A DNA stretch of 44,002 nucleotides from Shimia litoralis. Lineage in GTDB: Bacteria > Pseudomonadota > Alphaproteobacteria > Rhodobacterales > Rhodobacteraceae. A model generated the notes under the pieces. That model had not been told where the DNA came from. It saw only the letters and a list, made by a program, of their open reading frames with translations, and searched no databases. The position numbers were made by a program, and so were the translations under genes. Of the stretch, positions 32,300-40,888 are shown piece by piece. Each line of letters opens with the position of its first letter. Positions within the stretch are counted from its first letter, which is position 1. The DNA lies in the NCBI RefSeq assembly GCF_005518135.1, contig NZ_SULI01000025.1:1-44002 (forward strand). The letters are read 5' to 3'.

Positions 32300-33084
32300 G
32301 TGATGTAAACCCGATCAAAACGCGCCGTGATGGCGCCATTCTAGAGATCATATTGGACCGTCCGAAAGCCAACGCAATTGATTTGGCCACAAGCCGCATC
32401 ATGGGGGAGGTGTTTCAAACGTTTCGCGATGACCCTGATCTTCGGGTCGCGATTCTCACCGGGGGAGGGGACAAGTTCTTTTGCCCGGGTTGGGACCTTA
32501 AGGCGGCTGCGGATGGCGATGCCGTTGATGGGAATTATGGCGTTGGCGGGTTTGGTGGCCTGCAAGAGCTTCGGGATATGAATAAACCCGTCATTGCGGC
32601 GGTGAATGGGATTGCCTGCGGTGGTGGCCTTGAGTTGGCGCTGTCTGCGGATATCATTTTGGCCGCGGATCACGCGAGTTTTGCGTTGCCAGAAATTCGA
32701 TCAGGCACGGTTGCAGATGCTGCAAGCATCAAGTTACCCAAGCGTATTCCGTACCATATTGCGATGGAGTTATTGCTGACGGGGCGCTGGTTCGATGTCG
32801 ACGAAGCCCATAAATGGGGGCTGGTCAACGAAATCCTGCCTTCAGAGCAATTGATGGATCGCGCATGGGACATGGCACGCCTTTTGGCAAGCGGCCCACC
32901 ACTGGTGTATGCGGCCATCAAAGAAGTCGTCCGCGATGCCGAAGATCAGAAGTTCCAAGATGCGATGAACCACATCACGCAGCGCCAGTTGCGCAGTGTT
33001 GATGTGCTGTACTCAAGCGAAGACCAGATGGAAGGCGCGCGCGCGTTTGCGGAAAAACGCGATCCTGTTTGGCAGGGAAAGTGA
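32296..33084 (+). CDS. caiD: carnitinyl-CoA dehydratase CaiD
   Basis: A 262-residue crotonase-fold enzyme (E. coli CaiD has 261). It shares long identical blocks with CaiD: ILDRPKANAID, MGEVFQTFRDDPDLRVAI, GWDLKAAADG, and the end FAEKRDPVWQGK. Glu113 (GGGLELAL) and Glu133 (FALPEI) correspond to the two catalytic Glu residues. It reversibly hydrates crotonobetainyl-CoA to L-carnitinyl-CoA. The ATG lies in the ATGA overlap with the ligase gene. The frame is open further up but the family start is here. Confidence 0.92.
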   Translation: MSDVNPIKTRRDGAILEIILDRPKANAIDLATSRIMGEVFQTFRDDPDLRVAILTGGGDKFFCPGWDLKAAADGDAVDGNYGVGGFGGLQELRDMNKPVIAAVNGIACGGGLELALSADIILAADHASFALPEIRSGTVADAASIKLPKRIPYHIAMELLLTGRWFDVDEAHKWGLVNEILPSEQLMDRAWDMARLLASGPPLVYAAIKEVVRDAEDQKFQDAMNHITQRQLRSVDVLYSSEDQMEGARAFAEKRDPVWQGK

Positions 33085-33085
33085 C

Positions 33086-34591
33086 CTAGGAAAATAGCTC
33101 TGCGTAGTCTTCGCGCAGGGCCTTTTTCTGGACTTTGCCCATCGTGTTTCGCGGCAGCTCTGGCAGAAAGACGACCTGCTTGGGCTGTTTGAATTTGGCG
33201 AGATGGTCGTTGAGAGCGCTCAACACCGTCTCGGAGGCAAGATTAGGATCGGTTGGAACAACGACGGCCACGACGGCCTCGCCGAAATCGGGGTGCGGCA
33301 CGCCGATGACCGCACTTTCGAGCACACCGGAAAGGTCGTCAATCAGGCCCTCGATCTCTTTGGGATAGACATTAAAGCCCCCGGTAATAATGAGATCTTT
33401 GGACCGACCGACGATAGTCACATACCCATCCGAATCCTGTGTTGCCAAATCTCCGGTGATGAACCAGCCGTCATCGCGCAATTCCTCGGCTGTTTTCTCT
33501 GGCATCTGCCAATATCCCTGAAAGACATTTGCCCCGCGCACCTCAAGGACACCGATGTCTCCGGTGCCGACTTGGGTTCCATCGTCTTGCATAATCCGCG
33601 CTTCAACACCCGGCAGAGGAAAGCCAACAGTGCCCGCACGTCTTTCGCCGTCGTATGGATTAGAGGTGCTCATATTTGTCTCGGTCATGCCATAGCGTTC
33701 AAGAATGCGGTGGCCTGTGCGGGCCTGCCATGTCTCGTTGGTATCTACCAACAGGGGGGCTGATCCGGAAATGAACAGGCGCATATTTGCGGCACGTTCT
33801 TTGGTGAGTCGTGGGTCATCCAGCAGGCGGGTGTAAAACGTCGGGACACCCATCAATGCTGTGGCGCGTGGCATAGCGTCAAGAATCTGATCGATGTCGA
33901 ACTTTGCCAGAAATTCGACGGATGCCCCAGCGAGCAACGCCACATTCGTCGCGACAAACAGGCCATGCGTATGGAAAATCGGAAGGGCGTGTATCAGGAT
34001 GTCAGATTTGGTGAACTGCCAGTAATCCTTGAGCATTTCGGAGTTAGAGGCAAGATTTCCGTGGCTAAGCATCGCCCCCTTAGAGCGGCCGGTCGTGCCC
34101 GATGTATAAAGGATTGCGGCAAGATCATCTTTACCACGTGCCACCGGGGAAAACGCCCCGCGTCCGAGGGCGGAATCAGGCAAGCTTCCGCGACCTGTCG
34201 CATCCAGGGTCATGATCTTTGCATCGCCTGCGACCGTAGTAATCGACTCTGCGCGGGCAGGGTCACAGACGACAACGCGCGGTGTCGCATCGCCCAAGAA
34301 ATACGAAACCTCGTTGATGGTATACGCCGTGTTCAGCGGCAGAAATACGCCACCCGCCATGACCGTGCCCAGATACAGTTGGATAGCCTCGATGGTTTTT
34401 TCCACTTGGGCAGCTACACGATCTCCGGGGGTGACGCCTGCGCTGACCAAAGCAGACGCATATCTTTCTGCTCCGGCAAATAGTTCGCCAAATGTCATGC
34501 TGGCCCGTTTGGGAATGCGTGCAAAGTTGCGGGTTTCCTGACCGATTGACGCTGCATGCAGGCGGGTCATCAAATAGTTTTGGTCATACAT
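33086..34591 (-). CDS. matB: malonyl-CoA synthase (MatB)
   Basis: A 501-residue acyl-AMP-forming CoA ligase that converts malonate, ATP and CoA to malonyl-CoA. It has the P-loop YTSGTTGRSKGAML, the adenylate motif YGMTETNM, GWFITGDLATQDSDGYVTIVGR and the C-terminal lysine in LPRNTMGKVQKKALRE. The segment NTAYTINEVSYFLGDATPRVVVC is close to Rhizobium MatB, which supports malonate rather than fatty acid. The usual partner matA (malonyl-CoA decarboxylase) is not in the window. It is convergent with caiD, one base between the stops. Confidence 0.85.
   Translation of the reverse strand: MYDQNYLMTRLHAASIGQETRNFARIPKRASMTFGELFAGAERYASALVSAGVTPGDRVAAQVEKTIEAIQLYLGTVMAGGVFLPLNTAYTINEVSYFLGDATPRVVVCDPARAESITTVAGDAKIMTLDATGRGSLPDSALGRGAFSPVARGKDDLAAILYTSGTTGRSKGAMLSHGNLASNSEMLKDYWQFTKSDILIHALPIFHTHGLFVATNVALLAGASVEFLAKFDIDQILDAMPRATALMGVPTFYTRLLDDPRLTKERAANMRLFISGSAPLLVDTNETWQARTGHRILERYGMTETNMSTSNPYDGERRAGTVGFPLPGVEARIMQDDGTQVGTGDIGVLEVRGANVFQGYWQMPEKTAEELRDDGWFITGDLATQDSDGYVTIVGRSKDLIITGGFNVYPKEIEGLIDDLSGVLESAVIGVPHPDFGEAVVAVVVPTDPNLASETVLSALNDHLAKFKQPKQVVFLPELPRNTMGKVQKKALREDYAELFS
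33097..33127 (+). terminator. intrinsic terminator of the caiD operon, inside the end of matB
   Basis: GCTCTGCG (33097-33104) pairs with CGCAGGGC (33114-33121), including one G-U pair, around a nine-base loop, followed by TTTTT (33123-33127). It lies just after the caiD stop and inside the last codons of the convergent matB, so the same bases serve both purposes. Confidence 0.7.
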
Positions 34592-34717
34592 CGGTCCGGT
34601 CCTTTGTCTGTGCTGATGGTGTTTTGCCCTTTGCGGCGGCCAAAGATCAAGGTCTGTTGGCTTGTCATTCCGCCGCAGAGATCGCAGGGTCAGGGTTCAT
34701 ATTTAGGCGAGCCACCG

Positions 34718-35638
34718 ATGACCCCCTTTCGCGGCATAGCTCTCAAGCTAATGTCAGTTTTCCTGTTTGCAATTATGGCAAGCTGCATCAAGGCGGCTGC
34801 GTCTCATGTGCCAGCCGGCCAAGCCGTGTTTTTCAGGTCGTTCTTTGCGATGCCAGTGATTTTGCTTTGGTTGGCGCAGAGAGGTGATTTGCGCACAGGT
34901 CTACAGGTTCAAAATCCCATGGGGCATTTTTGGCGTGGCTTTGTGGGCACTGCGGCGATGGCGCTTGGGTTTGCGGGATTGGGGCTTTTGCCGCTGCCCG
35001 AGGTCACCGCGATTGGCTATGTCGCGCCGTTGTTGACGGTTGTCTTTGCGGCGATGTTTCTGGGCGAGCAGGTGCGCTTGTTTCGGATGTCCGCTGTGGG
35101 ACTGGGTATGGTTGGGGTTATGATTGTCTTGTACCCTCGGCTGACGATCTTTGACGGCGCTGACCCGTACTCGATGGCTACGCTTGGTGTGATGTTTGTC
35201 CTCGGGTCGGCGGTGTTCCGGGCGCTCGCGCAAATTCATATTCGCAAGCTTGTTCAAACAGACCAAACATCCGCAATTGTGTTCTATTTTTCGTTGACGG
35301 CTACGTTGTTGTCCTTGCTGACGCTGCCGTTGGGGTGGGTTATTCCCACGTGGCAAGAGGCGGCCTTGTTGGTGACGGCGGGCATTGTGGGCGGTGTGGC
35401 ACAGATATTCTTGACGACGGCTTATCGTTTTGCACCGGCGTCTGTGGTGGCCCCGTTTGATTATGCGTCGATCATTTTTGCGATTGTGATCGGATACACG
35501 GTGTTTGGCGAGGTCCCGACGCTCGTCATGCTGTGCGGAACCAGTCTGATCGTGTTGGCAGGGATATTGATTATCTGGCGCGAACGGCAACTGGGGTTGG
35601 CACGCGGCGCGCGCCAGACATTGACGCCCCAAGGGTAG
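34718..35638 (+). CDS. DMT superfamily permease (EamA family)
   Basis: A 306-residue membrane protein with about ten hydrophobic segments in two EamA repeats (PF00892; IALKLMSVFLFAIMASCIKAA, AFRALAQIHIRKL, PASVVAPFDYASIIFAIVIGY). It resembles the RhaT/RarD-like group of S-adenosylmethionine or metabolite permeases, but the substrate is open. The frame begins at 34556, overlapping matB in antisense, but the ATG at 34718 starts the first membrane segment and fits the family. It is divergent from matB and convergent with phoD, with a hairpin between the stops. Confidence 0.86.
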   Translation: MTPFRGIALKLMSVFLFAIMASCIKAAASHVPAGQAVFFRSFFAMPVILLWLAQRGDLRTGLQVQNPMGHFWRGFVGTAAMALGFAGLGLLPLPEVTAIGYVAPLLTVVFAAMFLGEQVRLFRMSAVGLGMVGVMIVLYPRLTIFDGADPYSMATLGVMFVLGSAVFRALAQIHIRKLVQTDQTSAIVFYFSLTATLLSLLTLPLGWVIPTWQEAALLVTAGIVGGVAQIFLTTAYRFAPASVVAPFDYASIIFAIVIGYTVFGEVPTLVMLCGTSLIVLAGILIIWRERQLGLARGARQTLTPQG

Positions 35639-35660
35639 GGCGGCCCAAATTGGCCCGCCC
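35638..35660. terminator. bidirectional terminator between the EamA and phoD genes
   Basis: GGGCGG (35638-35643) pairs with CCGCCC (35655-35660), with further CCAA/TTGG pairing inside. It sits between two convergent stops and is followed by a weak T-rich stretch on the plus side. Confidence 0.55.
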
Positions 35661-35676
35661 AAGTGTTTGCTGTTTC

Positions 35677-37242
35677 CTAGAGCCCAGTGAGGTCAGGGTC
35701 CAACGTGGTTGACCACAGCTCCACATCGGCGCGATCCATCAGGCGCACCTTCATTTGTTGTGTGTTGCCATCAATGTCGACCAACCCAAAGAACTGAAGC
35801 CCTTCGCTGGGTGGCAAGTTGAACGTACCACCCTCAGGTGCCTTGACGTATTTGACCTCTGGTCCAAAGGTCATATCCAGCCCATTTGGCCCAAACGTAC
35901 CGGCATGAAGAGGGCCAGACACAAATTCCCAGAACGGGTCAAAGTCTTGGAATGCGGCCTTGTCCGGGTTGTAATAGTGTGCAGCGGTATAGTGCACATC
36001 GGCGGTAAACCAGACGGTGTTTTTGATACCTTCTGTTTTGATGAACTTGAGGACATCAGCCAGCTCAAGCTCACGGCCTTTTGCTGCGCCGTCGTCTCCG
36101 TTCGAGATTGCTTCGACGCCGGATTGGGATTTCCATTGATCCCACACGACCAAACCCACGGGCATATCGCAAGCGATGACCTTCCATGTGGCCTTGGAGG
36201 CTGCCAGTTCACGTTTGAGCCAGGCGATCTGTTCCGCACCCATCAAAATGGTTTCTTTCGAGGCCTCGGTTTGCATGCCGTCGTTGTTTCCCGAACGGTA
36301 AGACCGCAAGTCCAGAAAGAACACGTCCAGCATGGGACCATAGGCGATCTTGCGATATACGCGTCCCGGCTCCGCAGGGGTATAGCGGATGGGTGTCATC
36401 TCGTGGAATGCCTGACCCGAGCGCGCCGCCAACAGGTGTACTGATTTCTCAGAATACCGGTCGTCACCGGTCAAATCCTTGGCAGGGGACCAGTTGTTTA
36501 CCACCTCGTGGTCATCCCATTGAAAGAACGTTGGGCACAAAGCGTTCATCGCCTGCACATGTTCGTCCATCAGGTTGTATTTCCACTGGCCCCGGAACTC
36601 GTCGAGTGATTCCGCGACCTTGCGTTTCTCATCAATCAACGTGGTGTTCTTCCAGATGACTTTACCATCCTTGACCACTTCGTCTTTCATCGCGCCATCG
36701 GCATAGATTGAATCGCCTGAGTGGATAAAGAAATCGGGACGATGTTGAGCCATGGTGGCATATGTGCGCATGCCTTCGTCGTCGATCCCCCATCCTTGAC
36801 CTGCCGTGTCGCCGGACCAAGCAAAACGCACATCGCGGCGTTCTGTTGGGGCAGTGCGGAATTGGCCGATGATCGGATCAGAGACGGCATTCACGTCATT
36901 CAGGTCCGCCGCGACAAAGCGATAAAAAATGTCCTGATCTGCTGGAAGGTCATTCAGAAGCCGCTTGATAGCAAGATCGCTGTTGGGCAGGGCATTCATA
37001 GGAGGCAGCGCGCGTGCATTCGAAAAGCTCTCGGTTGTCGAGACATCCATAAAGACTTTTGACGGGCGATCGGTGCGCGTCCAAATCATGCCGGATGTGG
37101 TGTCGACGTCACCCGACTGCACTCCATGAGTGAACACGGGGCGTGAAGATGCGCGGCTGATCGACGGCATGGCCAGACTGGCGGCGAAAGCTGCGCCTCC
37201 GGCTAAGATGGCGCGACGGCTAGGTTTGACAAACTGTGTCAT
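35677..37242 (-). CDS. phoD: alkaline phosphatase D (PhoD-like), Tat-exported
   Basis: A 521-residue secreted metallophosphoesterase of the PhoD family (PF09423). The N-terminus KPSRRAILAGGAAFAASLAM has the twin-Arg signal at R9-R10, and the mature protein begins after about residue 31. The N-terminal domain (THGVQSGDVDTTSGMIWTR) and metal site motifs FAWSGDTAGQ, HSGDSIYADG, QWDDHEVVNNW, FTADVHYTAAHYY are intact. It hydrolyses phosphate mono- and diesters to release phosphate. The frame is open 17 codons further upstream, but AAGGAA and the Tat signal set the ATG at 37242. I see no clear Pho box upstream. Confidence 0.92.
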   Translation of the reverse strand: MTQFVKPSRRAILAGGAAFAASLAMPSISRASSRPVFTHGVQSGDVDTTSGMIWTRTDRPSKVFMDVSTTESFSNARALPPMNALPNSDLAIKRLLNDLPADQDIFYRFVAADLNDVNAVSDPIIGQFRTAPTERRDVRFAWSGDTAGQGWGIDDEGMRTYATMAQHRPDFFIHSGDSIYADGAMKDEVVKDGKVIWKNTTLIDEKRKVAESLDEFRGQWKYNLMDEHVQAMNALCPTFFQWDDHEVVNNWSPAKDLTGDDRYSEKSVHLLAARSGQAFHEMTPIRYTPAEPGRVYRKIAYGPMLDVFFLDLRSYRSGNNDGMQTEASKETILMGAEQIAWLKRELAASKATWKVIACDMPVGLVVWDQWKSQSGVEAISNGDDGAAKGRELELADVLKFIKTEGIKNTVWFTADVHYTAAHYYNPDKAAFQDFDPFWEFVSGPLHAGTFGPNGLDMTFGPEVKYVKAPEGGTFNLPPSEGLQFFGLVDIDGNTQQMKVRLMDRADVELWSTTLDPDLTGL

Positions 37243-37433
37243 GCAGAATTCCTTGCGGTTTCCAAAAATGGCTAGTGTGAGTACAGCCCCCATTTCATTG
37301 GATCAGCGTAACAGGGTCGCGTTGGAATTCTAAAGTTTTCGCGATGGTTGGATGACGGCGACTTGATCGCGACTTCGGACTTGCCTGAAAGCGGTGGCAA
37401 TTGGGCATTGTCCGGCTTTGTCGGCAGGAGTTC

Positions 37434-37460
37434 AGCGCGCGCAATTGACATGCGCGCGCT
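37434..37460. terminator. GC-rich inverted repeat downstream of ilvE
   Basis: AGCGCGCGC (37434-37442) and GCGCGCGCT (37452-37460) form a perfect nine-base-pair stem with a nine-base loop, starting 12 bases after the ilvE stop on the minus strand. It is probably the ilvE terminator, but there is no T-run in that direction. Confidence 0.45.
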
Positions 37461-37471
37461 TTGTCTTGTTT

Positions 37472-38341
37472 TTACGCGCGGACCAGACGCTCATAGCTTT
37501 CTGCGACGTCTCGGGTCAGCGCGCCGACCTCAAAGGTATAGTCGCCGATCTGGCCCACTGGTGTGACTTCGGCTGCCGTGCCGGTCAGCCAGCATTGTTC
37601 AAAGCCTTCCATCTCTTCCGGCATGATGTGGCGCTCGTGAACCGTAACACCTTTTTCCTTGAGCATCTGGATGATGGTTTGGCGGGTGATACCGTTCAGA
37701 ATCGCATCTGGAATGGGCGTGTGAACTTCACCATCTTTTACGAAGAACACATTTGCGCCGGTGGCTTCGGCGACATATCCGCGATAATCCATAAACAATG
37801 CGTCAGAACACCCTTTGGCTTCTGCGGCATGTTTGGAAATTGTACAGATCATATAGAGCCCCGCCGCTTTGGCTGCGGTCGGGATGGTTTCAGGGCTTGG
37901 TCGCTTCCACGCCGCGATATCAAGCTTGGCGCCTTTCATCTTGGCGTCGCCATAATATGCGCCCCACTCCCAACATGCGACTGCCATGCGCACGGGGTTT
38001 TTCGAGGAAGCAACGCCCATATCTTCGCCTGACCCGCGCCATGCAACAACCCGCACATAGGCATCCTTCAGGCCATTTGCCTTCAGAACGTCTTCCTTTG
38101 CGGCTTCAATTTCATCCACGGAATATGGGATCGGCATGTCAATCAGGGCGCCGGACTTAAGCAGGCGCTCGGAGTGCTCGCGGGACTTGAAGATTTTGCC
38201 TTCATAGCACCGCTCCCCTTCGAACACCGAGCTTGCATAGTGCATCGCGTGGGTGAGGATATGAACGTTTGCATCTCGCCAATCGACGAGCTTGCCGTCC
38301 ATCCAGATTTGGCCGTCGCGGTCATCGTAAGAACCTGCCAT
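37472..38341 (-). CDS. ilvE: branched-chain amino acid aminotransferase
   Basis: A 289-residue fold-type IV PLP enzyme that makes or degrades Leu, Ile and Val by transamination with 2-oxoglutarate. Family marks include HILTHAMHYASSVFEGERCY near the N-terminus, then ALFMDYRGYVAEATGANVFFVKDGEVHTP (the region holding cofactor phosphate ligands) and the later GITRQTIIQMLKEKG and CWLTGTAAEVTPVGQIG. Length is standard. It is divergent from petP, with a good -35 box in between. Confidence 0.94.
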   Translation of the reverse strand: MAGSYDDRDGQIWMDGKLVDWRDANVHILTHAMHYASSVFEGERCYEGKIFKSREHSERLLKSGALIDMPIPYSVDEIEAAKEDVLKANGLKDAYVRVVAWRGSGEDMGVASSKNPVRMAVACWEWGAYYGDAKMKGAKLDIAAWKRPSPETIPTAAKAAGLYMICTISKHAAEAKGCSDALFMDYRGYVAEATGANVFFVKDGEVHTPIPDAILNGITRQTIIQMLKEKGVTVHERHIMPEEMEGFEQCWLTGTAAEVTPVGQIGDYTFEVGALTRDVAESYERLVRA

Positions 38342-38424
38342 TGTCTACTCTCCAGCGTGTAGAAATTTCGTTTGTTGCGCAAATTGCGCCCGTTTCGGGC
38401 ATAAAGTTGCGTAAAATCTGCGAT

Positions 38425-38453
38425 TCGCTATCAGTTCACTCTTGGAGTGTCAA
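38425..38453 (-). promoter_or_regulatory. candidate ilvE promoter
   Basis: On the minus strand TTGACA (38448-38453), a perfect -35 box, is followed after 17 bases by TAGCGA (38425-38430), a weak -10 box. The start of transcription would be about 75 bases before the ilvE ATG. Confidence 0.4.
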
Positions 38454-38508
38454 TAAAGCTGACGTATTGTGACGCGAATTATACCAAAACGCAATAAACG
38501 GTGAGCCT

Positions 38509-39006
38509 ATGCCTGAATCTCATAGCGGTGAAAGCCTTTTGTTTCTCACGGATGAACAGCTCCGGCAGGGAATTGAGGCTATGTATTTTGCCTATCGCGG
38601 GTTCACTGCAGATCCGGACCGCATTCTCGCGGGGATGGCCTATGGGCGTGCGCACCACCGTGCGATCCACTTTATCAAGCGTGCCCCTGGAACCACTGTT
38701 TCGAACCTGTTGGCCATTCTGGGTGTTACCAAGCAATCTCTGAACCGTGTTCTGCGGACGTTGATCGAAGACGATTTGGTTGAAAGTCGCGTGGGCACGT
38801 CTGATCGCCGAGAGCGCAACCTCTTCTTAACAGAAGCTGGGGAAGCTTTGGAAAACAGATTGTCCGAGGCGCAGCGCACCCGTATGCGCGCAGCGTATCG
38901 TGATGCGGGCCCTGAAGCTGTGCTTGGATTTCGCAAGGTGTTGGACGCAATGATGGATGGTGAAATGCGTCGACAATACGCAAGCCTGAGGGACGCAAGC
39001 CAATGA
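38509..39006 (+). CDS. petP: MarR-type transcriptional regulator PetP
   Basis: A 165-residue winged-helix protein of the MarR family. The core includes HHRAIHFIKRAPGTTVSNLL, the recognition helix LGVTKQSLNRVLRTLIEDDL and the wing VGTSDRRERNLFLTEAG. Its length, partner gene and order match petP of Rhodobacter capsulatus, where petPR lies by the cytochrome bc1 genes and is essential for growth. It overlaps petR by four bases (ATGA) and is divergent from ilvE. The signal is unknown. Confidence 0.87.
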   Translation: MPESHSGESLLFLTDEQLRQGIEAMYFAYRGFTADPDRILAGMAYGRAHHRAIHFIKRAPGTTVSNLLAILGVTKQSLNRVLRTLIEDDLVESRVGTSDRRERNLFLTEAGEALENRLSEAQRTRMRAAYRDAGPEAVLGFRKVLDAMMDGEMRRQYASLRDASQ

Positions 39007-39704
39007 ATGATGTCGCGCCGCACCTGTTGATCGTGGATGACGACGAACGCATCCGTGAATTGCTTAAGAAATTTCTGATGAGAAACGGGTTTCTTGTCAC
39101 CTCGGCACGGGATGCTGCGCATGCGCGGCGCATTCTATCGGGGCTGGATTTCGATTTGATCGTGCTGGATGTGATGATGCCCGGCGAAGACGGAATGAGC
39201 CTGACGCGCGCCATTCGCGAAACATCCATGACGCCGATCATGCTGCTTACGGCGCGTGGCGATACTGATGACCGCATTTTGGGTCTTGAAGCGGGCGCTG
39301 ATGACTATTTGGCCAAGCCCTTTGAGCCCAAAGAGTTGTTGCTGCGGATCAACGCCATTTTGCGACGTATGCCCGAGGCAGATGAACCAGATACAGCCCC
39401 CAAGGTTCTTAAGCTTGGGGCCGTTCGATATGACATTGATCGCGGAGAGCTATGGCAAGGCGAGGACATGATCCGGCTCACGGCCACTGAAAGCCAACTG
39501 CTAAAGATTTTTGCCGCCACACCTGGAGAAGCGGTGAGCCGTACCAAGCTGGTCGAAGATCTGGGGCGGGATCGCGGTCAGGCTCAAGAGCGTGCAGTGG
39601 ATGTTCAGATTACGCGTTTGCGCCGCAAGCTCGAGGAAGACTCAAAGCAGCCGAGATATTTGCAGACGGTTCGCGGCGCTGGCTATATGCTTGCGCCTGA
39701 CTAG
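39003..39704 (+). CDS. petR: OmpR-type response regulator PetR
   Basis: A 233-residue two-component response regulator. The receiver domain (about 8-120) has phospho-acceptor D56 in LIVLDVMMPGEDG, the acidic pair DDD near residue 12 and the switch lysine in YLAKPFEPKELLL. The output domain is an OmpR/PhoB winged helix (about 135-230; RLTATESQLLKIF, VDVQITRLRRKLEEDSKQPRYLQTVRGAGYML). No sensor kinase gene is adjacent; the kinase at the other end of the window is a hybrid and need not be its partner. It is coupled to petP. Confidence 0.92.
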   Translation: MNDVAPHLLIVDDDERIRELLKKFLMRNGFLVTSARDAAHARRILSGLDFDLIVLDVMMPGEDGMSLTRAIRETSMTPIMLLTARGDTDDRILGLEAGADDYLAKPFEPKELLLRINAILRRMPEADEPDTAPKVLKLGAVRYDIDRGELWQGEDMIRLTATESQLLKIFAATPGEAVSRTKLVEDLGRDRGQAQERAVDVQITRLRRKLEEDSKQPRYLQTVRGAGYMLAPD

Positions 39705-39714
39705 GGTCACAAAG

Positions 39715-40653
39715 ATGACAACCGCACTTTTTTCACACCCCGATTGCTTGCAGCATGTCACGCCTGAAGGCCACCCCGAGCAGGTTGCCCGTCTTGAAGC
39801 GATTCACGGCGCGCTTGGGGCGACTGTGTTCGATAGATTGGACCGACGCTTGGCCCCGTTGTGCGAAGATGCCGATATCAAGCTGTGTCACCCGCAAGAG
39901 CATCTGGATTTTATTAGGTCATCTGAGCCAAAATCCAGCCACCGTGCACTGGATGCAGACACGCATCTATCTGTCGGATCCCTAAAGGCAGCGCGTCGAG
40001 CCGTCGGTGGCAATATTGCTGCTGTGGATGCCGTGATGTCGGGAGAGGTGCAGAATGCCTTTGTCGCGTGCCGCCCGCCCGGTCATCATGCCGAGCAAAT
40101 GACGCCGATGGGGTTTTGCCTGTTTGGAAATGTCGCAATAGCGGCCAAGCACGCGATGGAGCGTCACGGGTTGAAGCGCGTCGCGATTCTGGATTTTGAC
40201 GTACATCACGGGAATGGTACGCAAGCATTGCTCTTCAACGAGCCGCGCGCTCTGTTTGTGTCGAGTCATCAAAACCCGCTTTGGCCGGGAACAGGGCTAC
40301 CCGATGAAACCGGCGGACATAATAATGTGCACAATTTGCCTTTGCCGCCCCATAGCGACGGGCGGTTGATGCGCGCCACCTATGAGGCACAGGTGTTTCC
40401 CGTTGTTGATCGGTACAAACCCGAACTGATTCTGATCTCGGCCGGGTTTGATGCCCATATGGCCGATCCTCTTGCGCAACTGAATTGGTCCACTGAAGAC
40501 TTTGCTTGGCTGACTCGGAACATTTGCGCTCTTGCTAAGAAACATTGCAATGGGCGCGTTGTCTCTACTCTTGAGGGCGGTTATGATTTGACGGCATTGG
40601 CGGCTGCGACAGCCGCGCATGTCAGCGTATTAATGGAGATGAGCCATGAGTGA
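39715..40653 (+). CDS. histone deacetylase family (acetylpolyamine amidohydrolase-like) protein
   Basis: A 312-residue zinc hydrolase with the arginase/deacetylase fold. The catalytic His pair H124-H125 is in RPPGHHAE, zinc ligands are D162 and H164 in LDFDVHHGNGTQ and D246 in SAGFDAH, and the active Tyr290 is in LEGGYD. Bacterial members deacetylate acetylpolyamines or act on acetoin-related or protein substrates; this one cannot be assigned. The start 11 bases after petR and the family N-terminus support the ATG at 39715. It overlaps xseB by eight bases. Confidence 0.9.
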   Translation: MTTALFSHPDCLQHVTPEGHPEQVARLEAIHGALGATVFDRLDRRLAPLCEDADIKLCHPQEHLDFIRSSEPKSSHRALDADTHLSVGSLKAARRAVGGNIAAVDAVMSGEVQNAFVACRPPGHHAEQMTPMGFCLFGNVAIAAKHAMERHGLKRVAILDFDVHHGNGTQALLFNEPRALFVSSHQNPLWPGTGLPDETGGHNNVHNLPLPPHSDGRLMRATYEAQVFPVVDRYKPELILISAGFDAHMADPLAQLNWSTEDFAWLTRNICALAKKHCNGRVVSTLEGGYDLTALAAATAAHVSVLMEMSHE

Positions 40654-40888
40654 CACGCCGGTAAGCGAGTTGAGCTTTGAGCAGGCGATGGCCGAGCTTG
40701 AAAAGGTTGTTGGTCAGCTAGAGCGTGGTGATGTGGCGCTTGAGGAATCAATCACTTTGTACGGGCGCGGTGCCGATCTTAAAAAACGCTGCGAGGACAA
40801 GTTGAAGGAAGCCGAAGAAAAAGTCGCGGCGATTGCTCTGGATCGGGACGGCGCACCTTCGGGTCTGACCCCCGTCGAAGGTATGTAA
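40646..40888 (+). CDS. xseB: exodeoxyribonuclease VII small subunit
   Basis: An 80-residue, mostly helical protein (PF02609) with the signature LSFEQAMAELEKVVGQLERG and LEESITLYGRGADLKKRCEDKL. Several copies bind one XseA chain to form the nuclease that trims single-stranded DNA. xseA is not in the window. It overlaps the deacetylase gene and abuts ispA with no gap. The xseB-ispA-dxs order is common in proteobacteria. Confidence 0.95.
   Translation: MSDTPVSELSFEQAMAELEKVVGQLERGDVALEESITLYGRGADLKKRCEDKLKEAEEKVAAIALDRDGAPSGLTPVEGM

Noticed and set aside
34901-35662. Long minus-strand frame over the second EamA gene
   Set aside because: Antisense to a clear membrane protein; product is rich in Arg, His and Gln, as expected for the shadow of hydrophobic codons.
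37243-37330. Possible Pho box upstream of phoD
   Set aside because: CTGTTAC on the minus strand resembles one half-site, but the second half at the right spacing does not match CTGTCAT.
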